From the NCBI GenBank assembly GCA_029856635.1, contig JAHKLH010000088.1, positions 1 through 6,852 on the forward strand: a stretch of 6,852 bases of DNA. The letters run 5' to 3'. The translations under genes were made by a program, and so were the position numbers. The notes under the pieces were generated by a model. The model ran no database searches. It was given only the letters and a program-made list of their open reading frames with translations, and had not been told where the DNA came from. Origin of the DNA: Candidatus Njordarchaeota archaeon (GTDB lineage Archaea > Asgardarchaeota > Njordarchaeia > Njordarchaeales > JAHKLH01). Positions 1 to 4,878 of this stretch are shown here, in pieces (the first letter of the stretch is position 1; every line of letters begins with the position of its first letter).

Positions 1-513
1 CATCTAGGAGAAGCGATTGAAATATGCAAAAAAACAGGAGCAACTTTTGTAGCAATTTTTGAACTCGCTAATTATGCACAACAGCAGGGGGTTAAAAACA
101 CAATTGGAGCCAACATAGGTGGACCTATAAAACTCGCGGATGACTTGGTAGCAGTGCTAACTCCCGCTTATCACTCTGCTACTAGAGGTGCACCAACTGG
201 AGTAGTTCTTATAGGCAAAGAGGGAACAATTTACCATGCAGGTGATACAAGTCTTTTTGCAGAAATGAGCTTCATTGGAGAACTTTACAAACCGAAAATT
301 GCGTTACTTCCGATAGGTGGTCACTTCACAATGGGTCCTATAGAGGCTGCAAAAGCTTGTGAATTACTTAATTGTGAAATCGTTAGTCCAATGCATTATC
401 AGACATTTCCGATAATTTCTGGAAGTCCGGAGGAGCTTAAAAAAGAGATTGAGAAGAGAGGATTAAAGACAAAAGTGGTTGTTCTAAAGCCTGGTGAAAA
501 ATTGACTTTTTAG
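1..513 (+). CDS. UPF0173 metal-dependent hydrolase (metallo-beta-lactamase fold), 5' end cut off
   Basis: The frame is open from the first base and ends at TAG 511-513, giving 170 C-terminal residues of a family usually about 225-235 long; about 55-60 N-terminal residues lie outside the window. The first residue, in HLGEA, should be the last His of the HxHxDH zinc motif. Further metal ligands are visible: H58 (TPAYHSA), D82 (IYHAGDT) and H132 (SPMHYQTFP). PIGGHFTMGP at 104-113 is the family's signature. The fold predicts a cytosolic binuclear-metal hydrolase; the physiological substrate of UPF0173 proteins is not known. A TTG at 145 is internal and not a real start, because homology continues upstream of it. 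A T-rich tract directly follows the stop, so the transcript probably ends there. Family assignment is firm, function is not. Confidence 0.93.
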   Translation, partial: HLGEAIEICKKTGATFVAIFELANYAQQQGVKNTIGANIGGPIKLADDLVAVLTPAYHSATRGAPTGVVLIGKEGTIYHAGDTSLFAEMSFIGELYKPKIALLPIGGHFTMGPIEAAKACELLNCEIVSPMHYQTFPIISGSPEELKKEIEKRGLKTKVVVLKPGEKLTF

Positions 514-517
514 AGTG

Positions 518-535
518 TTTTTTCTTTTCTTTTTT
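518..535 (+). terminator. T-rich archaeal terminator after the UPF0173 gene
   Basis: Three T runs (T6, T4, T6) broken by single Cs begin 4 nt after the stop codon. Oligo-T without a hairpin is the usual intrinsic terminator in Archaea. The next gene starts 9 nt further on, so its promoter would have to lie in the end of the upstream gene, or it depends on read-through. Confidence 0.6.
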
Positions 536-544
536 GTGAGCATA

Positions 545-1402
545 ATGGTCAAATATTTTGTAATGTGCCAAGGTAGTCCTTTTGAGATTTCCTTAGAAAT
601 GGCAGAAATATCGACGCTATATATTCATGAGGAGACGATTCCTGAAGTTCTTGCCAAGCTTGTTGACGATTTTAAGAGGCAAAAGATAATAATGCATCCT
701 GTCATTGTAGACAAGAGGACAAATGTTGTTCTTGATGGTATGCACAGAATCGAAGCAGCGCGTAGAGCTGGTTTTAAATTTTTCCCAGTATGCAAAATTG
801 ATTACCAAGATCCTCGTGTTAAACTGGAACAGTGGTATCGGCTCGTAAAAGGATTTCCAACTAATAAAATTGAAAGAATAATTAGTGATGTATTCTCTGA
901 TTTTATTGATATAGTTATTCAAAAAACGGACTCATGGATCGATGAAATAAAGAAAGCAGATACAATTGGCGTATTCCTGTCAGAGCATCTCTACTATGTG
1001 GTTCAATCAAATGTGAGAGGCTTATGGGACGCATTTAGGATTTTTTCAGAATTAGAAAAGAATTTACTAAGAATGGGATTTAATATCCAGTTCATTCCAG
1101 ATTCGCAGGCCAAGAAATTCCTAAGTGATTCAACAATATTAGCTCCAAGGCCACTTACTAAACGAGATGTCATTAAATATGCAAGAGAGAGAAAGTTATT
1201 TCCAAGGAAAACAACACGACATGTATTACCAGTGAGACCACTTTTTTTGAATGTTCCAGCAGAATTTTGCATCAGGGAAGATTTTGATTATGTAAATAAA
1301 AAATTTGAAGAGTTCATTAAACAAAAAGTTCCAGTGGAGTGTAAGGGACATGTTACTCTTGACAGATTTTATGAAGAAGAAACACTGCTAATTTTTCTTT
1401 AA
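545..1402 (+). CDS. serK: SerK-like free L-serine kinase (ParB/Srx-fold protein)
   Basis: The product is 285 residues from ATG 545. Its N-terminal ParB/Srx-like domain (about 20-90) has IHEETIPE (27-34), then MHPVIVDKRTNVVLDGMHRI (50-69), with the D-G-x-H-R motif (64-68) that holds the nucleotide phosphates in SerK. A second conserved block, LFPRKTTRHVLPVRPLFLNV (218-237), matches my memory of the C-terminal signature in archaeal SerK and related SbnI kinases. SerK of Thermococcus phosphorylates free L-serine with ADP to give O-phosphoserine for cysteine synthesis; I infer the same here. The open frame reaches back to GTG 515, but that adds MFFLFFF, which is only the translated terminator. 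GTGA at 536-539 sits 5 nt before ATG 545 as a ribosome binding site. The next gene follows after 12 nt, so they are probably co-transcribed. The alternative is another ParB-like nuclease or regulator; no DNA-binding HTH follows the domain, which argues against a partition protein. Confidence 0.72.
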   Translation: MVKYFVMCQGSPFEISLEMAEISTLYIHEETIPEVLAKLVDDFKRQKIIMHPVIVDKRTNVVLDGMHRIEAARRAGFKFFPVCKIDYQDPRVKLEQWYRLVKGFPTNKIERIISDVFSDFIDIVIQKTDSWIDEIKKADTIGVFLSEHLYYVVQSNVRGLWDAFRIFSELEKNLLRMGFNIQFIPDSQAKKFLSDSTILAPRPLTKRDVIKYARERKLFPRKTTRHVLPVRPLFLNVPAEFCIREDFDYVNKKFEEFIKQKVPVECKGHVTLDRFYEEETLLIFL

Positions 1403-1414
1403 TTTGTGATGATA

Positions 1415-2032
1415 ATGCAATACTTACTGATACTTAGAGGAGAAAAAGGGAATCTCTTTACTTTATCCGATGAAATAATTACTGACTGCGATGTGGACAT
1501 AGTTCATTTTAGAGAAAATGGCAAGATATTTCAAATGGTAATTCACGGGAAAGAAGATGATATCACAAGACTAGTTGAAAAATTAAAGCAATCTGGGTTA
1601 AAGCATGTTGATAAAATTCCATTATCAGATACTCTAAATATGGATAAATTCCTTGATTTCTTGCCGCTTTTTATCAAGCTTGAGAAGATGATTGTACGAG
1701 TATACGAAAAAAACAAACTAAATCACAATGTTCAGGATAAATTCAAAAAGTTTTTCCAGGTCTACGATGAACTTAAGAGTGCCGTAGGTGTGAATTACCC
1801 AATAACATTACTCTATTTAACGAAAATGATGAAGAACGTAGATGAATGCCTGAAACTTGTATGTTTCTATCATAACGTTGATTTGAAGAGTGCTAAACGA
1901 GTGCTAGAAACATTATGTCAGGAGAAATTCATAAAAATACGAGACAATATAATTCTTTTCAGTTTAAAAGGAGCCATAATTCTAGAAATGTTTAAGAAAC
2001 TTATAATTGAAGTTCTAGAAACTTTGCACTAA
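1415..2032 (+). CDS. Unknown protein, ACT-like N-terminus plus winged-helix-like C-terminus
   Basis: I do not recognise this 205-residue protein. Residues 1-70 read as beta-alpha-beta-beta-alpha-beta: strand YLLILRG (3-9), helix, strands DVDIVHF and KIFQMVIHG, helix DDITRLVEKLKQSG, strand HVDKIPL. That order fits an ACT or other ferredoxin-like domain. A helical stretch (75-122) leads to a C-terminal part (127-190) with helices and a strand pair FIKIRDNIILFSL that could be a winged helix. No signal peptide or membrane segment is evident. The open frame allows GTG 1406 and ATG 1409, but GTGAT at 1406-1410 is better read as the ribosome binding site for ATG 1415, the same layout as the gene before it. 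An amino-acid-sensing regulator tied to the serine kinase would fit, but that is inference from fold and position only. Confidence 0.8.
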   Translation: MQYLLILRGEKGNLFTLSDEIITDCDVDIVHFRENGKIFQMVIHGKEDDITRLVEKLKQSGLKHVDKIPLSDTLNMDKFLDFLPLFIKLEKMIVRVYEKNKLNHNVQDKFKKFFQVYDELKSAVGVNYPITLLYLTKMMKNVDECLKLVCFYHNVDLKSAKRVLETLCQEKFIKIRDNIILFSLKGAIILEMFKKLIIEVLETLH

Positions 2033-2035
2033 AAA
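2031..2035 (-). terminator. Possible T5 end signal for the minus-strand sRNA
   Basis: Five As on the plus strand read as GACTTTTT on the minus strand, 27 nt past the D box of the sRNA. They overlap the stop codon of the plus-strand gene. Minus-strand transcripts from the aminotransferase or sRNA promoter could end here; the run is short, so confidence is low. Confidence 0.3.
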
Positions 2036-2057
2036 GTCTAGTAATCATTAGAGGTAT

Positions 2058-2115
2058 GAGAATCAGCACTCGAAGTACTCATCACATATCAGAGAAGGGG
2101 TGCATCATCACCGAA
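2058..2115 (-). ncRNA. C/D box sRNA (dual-guide 2'-O-methylation guide RNA)
   Basis: All four boxes are canonical on the minus strand: C box GTGATGA (2111-2105), 12-nt guide TGCACCCCTTCT, D' box CTGA (2092-2089), 3-nt linker, C' box GTGATGA (2085-2079), 12-nt guide GTACTTCGAGTG, D box CTGA (2066-2063). The 12-nt spacers and 3-nt D'-C' linker are diagnostic of archaeal sRNAs bound by L7Ae, Nop5 and fibrillarin. By the N+5 rule the D' guide would methylate the fifth base (G) of AGAAGGGGUGCA; I could not name that target. The D guide would methylate the fifth base (C) of CACUCGAAGUAC, which fits C34 in the anticodon loop of a tRNA-Ser(CGA). No clear terminal stem is seen, which is common in this class. 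The ends given are estimates set a few bases outside the C and D boxes. Confidence 0.87.
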
Positions 2116-2133
2116 ATAGAGAACACCTTAAGT

Positions 2134-2143
2134 AATTTAAATT
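2134..2143 (-). promoter_or_regulatory. Putative TATA box of the minus-strand sRNA, over the aminotransferase stop codon
   Basis: The palindrome AATTTAAATT contains the aminotransferase stop codon (2139-2137) and resembles an archaeal box A. Transcription starting about 26 nt downstream would begin near 2113, two bases before the C box. The spacing suggests the sRNA has its own promoter and is not only cut from the aminotransferase 3' end. Confidence 0.5.
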
Positions 2144-3300
2144 CCATACCTTCTGAAGACCTCTATGGCTGCGAGAATTCCCGATTCTTTTGGCTTGAAG
2201 TCTAATTTCCTAAGAACAAATTCCATAACAGAGAGTATCATCAGAATCTCGCGTGGACCAATAAGATTCATTGTTGCGATTCTAAATATCTTGCCTTTTA
2301 AATGAGCTTGTCCTCCAGCAACTAAAATTCCATATTTGAGCATCAATGAACGGAATTCATCATCTGTTATTCCTTTAGGGTATCTTACTGCGGTAACAGT
2401 AGGAGATTCATAACCGGATTCCGCGAATATTTCCAATCCCAATGCTTTAATACCCTCTCGTAATGCTTCAGCCATAATTGCATGGCGTCTAAATCGATTC
2501 TCAAGACCCTCAGCATGGATAATTTTCAAGCTCCTATGTAATGCATAAATTAATGATACAGCTCCAGTAAATGGAAAATCTTTCTTTTTTAACCACGTTT
2601 CCAAGTATATTCTCAGATTTGTGTAATAAGCATATGTCTTCTTATTTTCAAGCATCTGAAGGGCTTTTTCCGTGAGACCTACAAATCCAAGCCCAGGTGG
2701 AATTCCGAGACACTTTTGGGAGCCAGAAATCTCAATATCAACTCCCCATTCCTCTTGCTTAACAAAGGTTCCTCCAACCGCCGTTATTCCATCAGCAATA
2801 ACAGTTACACTGTATTTTTGAGCTATTTTTGCTATTTTGTGCAATGGATTGAGAACACCAGTAGATGTCTCATTATGTGTTAAAGTAATAAACTTTGCAT
2901 CTGAGTGTTTGTCTAAATACTTTTCAACTAATTCTGGTTTAATCGCCTTACCCCATTCTACATCAACACGAAAAACATTTGCACCACAACTTTCAGCAAT
3001 TTCTGCTAATCTTTCAGAGAATTTTCCATTCACGAATGAAATTACCTTATCTTTTGGTTCAACAAAAGACCTTACGGCGGCATCCATTGCTGAAGTACCA
3101 GAGCCCGTAAGAATAATAACCAGTCCTTTCCTTAAACCAAAGAGTGGTTTCAGTAACTCGATGCACTCAGCGACTATTTTCCTAAATTCGGGAGTTCTAT
3201 GCCCATAAATAGGCTTCGACACCTCACGATACACTGAGGGGTGTATCGGAACGGGACCTGGTATTGCCAGATATGTTGTTTCTTCATCGTAAAATTGCAT
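2137..3300 (-). CDS. Class V PLP-dependent aminotransferase (alanine/serine-glyoxylate type)
   Basis: The full-length 387-residue product belongs to the fold-type I, class V family that includes serine-pyruvate/alanine-glyoxylate aminotransferase. Seen in order: IPGPVPIHP (13-21) and GHRTPEF (33-39) at the N-terminus, LTGSGTSAMDAA (64-75) for the PLP phosphate, HNETSTGV (142-149), VIADGITAVGG (167-177) with D170 for the pyridine nitrogen, SGSQKCLGIPPG (192-203) with K196 as the Schiff-base lysine, and R340 in KIFRIATMNLIG as the likely substrate-carboxylate clamp. It should move an amino group between alanine or serine and glyoxylate or pyruvate in the cytosol; the exact pair cannot be read from sequence. 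A phosphoserine or cysteine-desulfurase role is less likely given the AGT-type motifs. ATG 3300 is chosen because homology begins just after it; a GGGGCG stretch is the only ribosome-binding-like sequence. It is convergent with the SerK-like gene, so no shared operon. Confidence 0.9.
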   Translation of the reverse strand: MQFYDEETTYLAIPGPVPIHPSVYREVSKPIYGHRTPEFRKIVAECIELLKPLFGLRKGLVIILTGSGTSAMDAAVRSFVEPKDKVISFVNGKFSERLAEIAESCGANVFRVDVEWGKAIKPELVEKYLDKHSDAKFITLTHNETSTGVLNPLHKIAKIAQKYSVTVIADGITAVGGTFVKQEEWGVDIEISGSQKCLGIPPGLGFVGLTEKALQMLENKKTYAYYTNLRIYLETWLKKKDFPFTGAVSLIYALHRSLKIIHAEGLENRFRRHAIMAEALREGIKALGLEIFAESGYESPTVTAVRYPKGITDDEFRSLMLKYGILVAGGQAHLKGKIFRIATMNLIGPREILMILSVMEFVLRKLDFKPKESGILAAIEVFRRYGI

Positions 3301-3327
3301 TTTGGACGCCCCATTTTTTAATTAGGT

Positions 3328-3376
3328 TAATATCTTTTCAAGCTATGATAATTACATTTCATAAGTGCTTTAAAAC
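3328..3376 (-). promoter_or_regulatory. Promoter candidates for the aminotransferase gene
   Basis: Two TATA-like sites lie on the minus strand upstream of the start codon: GAAAAGATATTA, near 3340-3329, which would give a leader of only a few bases, and GTTTTAAAGC at 3376-3367, which would give a leader of about 45 bases. I cannot choose between them from sequence alone. Confidence 0.35.
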
Positions 3377-3436
3377 CGAGCGAGACAAGAAAGATGAAGT
3401 CGAAGAAAACTAAATTTCAAAATTCACAAATTGCGC

Positions 3437-3458
3437 AAATTATGGAGCTCAATAATTT
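3437..3458. repeat. Short inverted repeat in the 171-bp gap 3301-3471
   Basis: AAATTAT (3437-3443) and ATAATTT (3452-3458) form a 7-bp AT-only stem around the 8-nt loop GGAGCTCA. It lies 13 bp past the stop codon of the upstream minus-strand gene and could be a weak hairpin in its 3' end. Apart from this and the aminotransferase promoter, I see nothing in this gap: no sRNA boxes and no small ORF. Confidence 0.35.
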
Positions 3459-3471
3459 CTAATATGCGTAT

Positions 3472-4503
3472 TCATAGATAGCTGCGCTTTAATTCTTCAA
3501 GATACATCAAAGCAAGCTTTACATCAATTTCCTTTTCCTTAACACGCTCAAGCACACGACGTATTGTATACTTTGGAAACAGCAATGCACATCTAATGTC
3601 TGTAAAGAGATAATAAATGTCGCCACTTTCTCTTGCAATATTATGTTCGAGGAGTAGATTTAAACCATCTTCTAGCTCACTAGGAATTTCATTTCTGTGC
3701 AAGATACTTTTTTTCCGAAATTCTTGAAGAAGTTTATATGCCGCAGAATGCATGATAATATATGGAATTAAACCTTGTTCTCTTTCCCAAGCACCCTCGA
3801 CGTAGTTTCTAGCAAACTCTTTGTAATCTCTTTCAAAGTTAGACACTCTTGATGCAATCTCTTTCATATTTGGGGGTGCTGCTCTGTAAAAGACGACATC
3901 ACGTAACAAGAAAATCCAATCAATCATGGCTTTAGGATCGTACTTTGAGCCAAATACACCTAAACCAACCAAAGTGTATATAAATGACGCTAATACGTCA
4001 CTTGTAACATCGGGAAATTCTCCTTGTAATCGGTCAATAAAATCTGTAAGAGGAAGAATGCCTAATTCAACTAAGATACCATGAGCCATACGTGCTTCAG
4101 CATCTACAAAAGCATCTGCTAAGCGTTGCTCTAACGACAAAGTTGGAAACTCAATTATATATTTCCAAACACTTTCCCATTCTTCAGCAGATGCTGGCAT
4201 TTCTCCAGTCTTTAACCACCTTGTAACTAATCTTACGAGAGGACCACGATACGTTAATTCATCTTCTTTAGGAGATAGACTAATACCAAAAGTAGTAAAT
4301 GCATCAGGACCCGAAGTATACGCTACAAGCTTTATTCCACGAACTTTCGACGTAAAGAATCCAGGACGCCTTTCACGCAAGATTCTTAAACCCAATGCAT
4401 CCGTTAGCAAATCTATATCAACTTCAAGATCTTCAGGATGTTTTCCAAGAAGAAGAATGCCTCTCTTGGCGCTCCATCTGAATAGGAAAATTCCTTGAGG
4501 CAA
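3472..4503 (-). CDS. Uncharacterised protein, possible longin/roadblock-like N-terminus with winged-helix-like segments
   Basis: I do not recognise a named family in this 343-residue protein. The N-terminus alternates strands and a helix: GIFLFRWSAKRGILLLGKHP (4-23), helix DIDLLTDALGLRIL (29-42), then strands GFFTSKV, GIKLVAYTS and FTTFGISLS, and helix RGPLVRLVTRWL (86-97). That order resembles a longin/roadblock-type profilin-like domain. The rest is mostly helical; 138-190 and 246-303 each look like a small helix bundle ending in a turn or hairpin, as in winged helices. No signal peptide or transmembrane helix is seen. The start is TTG 4503, supported by a strong GGTGA (4514-4510) six bases upstream; no in-frame ATG sits nearer the conserved start. 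A small-GTPase-linked or regulatory adaptor would fit such a fold, but this is a guess. It stands alone: a 171-bp gap separates it from the aminotransferase on the same strand. Confidence 0.8.
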   Translation of the reverse strand: MPQGIFLFRWSAKRGILLLGKHPEDLEVDIDLLTDALGLRILRERRPGFFTSKVRGIKLVAYTSGPDAFTTFGISLSPKEDELTYRGPLVRLVTRWLKTGEMPASAEEWESVWKYIIEFPTLSLEQRLADAFVDAEARMAHGILVELGILPLTDFIDRLQGEFPDVTSDVLASFIYTLVGLGVFGSKYDPKAMIDWIFLLRDVVFYRAAPPNMKEIASRVSNFERDYKEFARNYVEGAWEREQGLIPYIIMHSAAYKLLQEFRKKSILHRNEIPSELEDGLNLLLEHNIARESGDIYYLFTDIRCALLFPKYTIRRVLERVKEKEIDVKLALMYLEELKRSYL

Positions 4504-4509
4504 ATATTT

Positions 4510-4514
4510 TCACC
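4510..4514 (-). promoter_or_regulatory. Ribosome binding site that sets a TTG start
   Basis: TCACC on the plus strand reads GGTGA on the minus strand, complementary to the archaeal 16S rRNA 3' end, with 6 nt to TTG 4503. It decides the start of the 343-residue protein in favour of a TTG codon. Confidence 0.7.
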
Positions 4515-4676
4515 GAAATCCATAACTATTAAAATAAATACATTACTTAAAATCAATATGCAAAAATATATAATGAGTACATAATTAAGGTTTTTCAAAA
4601 CGATTCAAATGAGATACGTACTTTAGGACATATCATACAAGGAGCGAGAGCTAGATTACGAAATAAGATAAGTAAA

Positions 4677-4684
4677 TTTTATAT
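4677..4684 (+). promoter_or_regulatory. TATA box of the plus-strand C/D box sRNA
   Basis: TTTTATAT lies in AT-rich DNA and is centred about 25 nt before 4705, just upstream of the C box at 4707. This matches the usual archaeal distance between box A and the transcription start, so the sRNA probably has its own promoter. Confidence 0.6.
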
Positions 4685-4702
4685 CAGACTTTATATTTGA
4701 GA

Positions 4703-4760
4703 TATCATGATGAACGTTGTAAGCGCTGATGAGTGATGAGCGTTGTGAGCTCTGAAGTTT
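4703..4760 (+). ncRNA. C/D box sRNA with paired guides predicted for tRNA-Val wobble position
   Basis: Boxes in order: C box ATGATGA (4707-4713), guide ACGTTGTAAGCG (4714-4725), D' box CTGA (4726-4729), linker TGA, C' box GTGATGA (4733-4739), guide GCGTTGTGAGCT (4740-4751), D box CTGA (4752-4755). Both guides are exactly 12 nt and the linker is 3 nt, the archaeal canonical layout for the L7Ae-Nop5-fibrillarin complex. The targets read as CGCUUACAACGU and AGCUCACAACGC. These contain the 7-base anticodon loops CUUACAA and CUCACAA of tRNA-Val(UAC) and tRNA-Val(CAC), flanked by a G31-C39 pair. The N+5 base is U34 in the first and C34 in the second. A TATA box upstream and a T5 run 3 nt after the D box complete the unit. 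Box structure is certain by eye; the targets are inferred, since the tRNA genes are not in the window. The ends given are estimates. Confidence 0.88.
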
Positions 4761-4762
4761 TT
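4758..4762 (+). terminator. T5 tail after the C/D box sRNA
   Basis: Five Ts begin 3 nt after the D box (4752-4755). This is where a short independently transcribed archaeal sRNA would be expected to end. Confidence 0.5.
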
Positions 4763-4804
4763 AAAGACTGTTTCATAATGTTAGTTAATCGCACATTGAA
4801 GAAT

Positions 4805-4813
4805 CTATTTAAA
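4805..4813 (+). promoter_or_regulatory. TATA box of the AMP-phosphorylase-like gene
   Basis: TATTTAAAC has the form of an archaeal box A. A start about 25 nt downstream falls near 4833-4837. That is after the ATG at 4825 and before the ATG at 4879, so it favours the later start codon with a leader of roughly 45 nt. Confidence 0.5.
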
Positions 4814-4866
4814 CTTCTTCGTGGATGAATATCTTTAAGCATGAGTCTAATATTCAAAATGTCAAA

Positions 4867-4870
4867 GGTG
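4867..4870 (+). promoter_or_regulatory. Ribosome binding site that sets the start at 4879
   Basis: GGTG, matching the GGTGA-type sites used elsewhere in the window, lies 8 nt before ATG 4879. No comparable site precedes the in-frame ATG at 4825. Confidence 0.55.
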
Positions 4871-4878
4871 CTTGCAAA

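Larger units (their letters stand above)
4504..4878. other. 375-bp intergenic region between divergent genes, holding a C/D box sRNA
   Basis: No protein gene is supported here. From left to right it holds the ribosome binding site and promoter of the leftward gene (a TATA-like TTATATAT around 4566-4573 on the minus strand), an AT-rich stretch (about 4580-4675) in which I see nothing, the promoter and body of a plus-strand C/D box sRNA, and the promoter and leader of the AMP-phosphorylase-like gene. Confidence 0.7.

Noticed and set aside
1406..1430. GTGATGA followed by CTGA, resembling the C and D boxes of a third sRNA.
   Set aside because: The spacer is 14 nt, no C'/D' pair follows, and the GTGAT is explained as the ribosome binding site of the gene starting at 1415.
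2357..2363. A minus-strand ATGATGA that could be a C box inside the aminotransferase gene.
   Set aside because: No CTGA lies at the expected 12-nt distance, and the sequence is coding.
2836..3208. Plus-strand 123-codon frame opposite the aminotransferase.
   Set aside because: It lies wholly antisense to a conserved gene and has no family resemblance.
3378..3405. GAGCGAGA-containing stretch, with a similar string near 4642, considered as a repeat or small RNA.
   Set aside because: The match is only about 8 bases, with no flanking structure or boxes.
4413..4598. Minus-strand ORF with a hydrophobic N-terminus that looks like a small membrane protein.
   Set aside because: It overlaps the start of the better supported 343-residue gene in another frame; its hydrophobic part is translated AT-rich promoter DNA and it has no good ribosome binding site.
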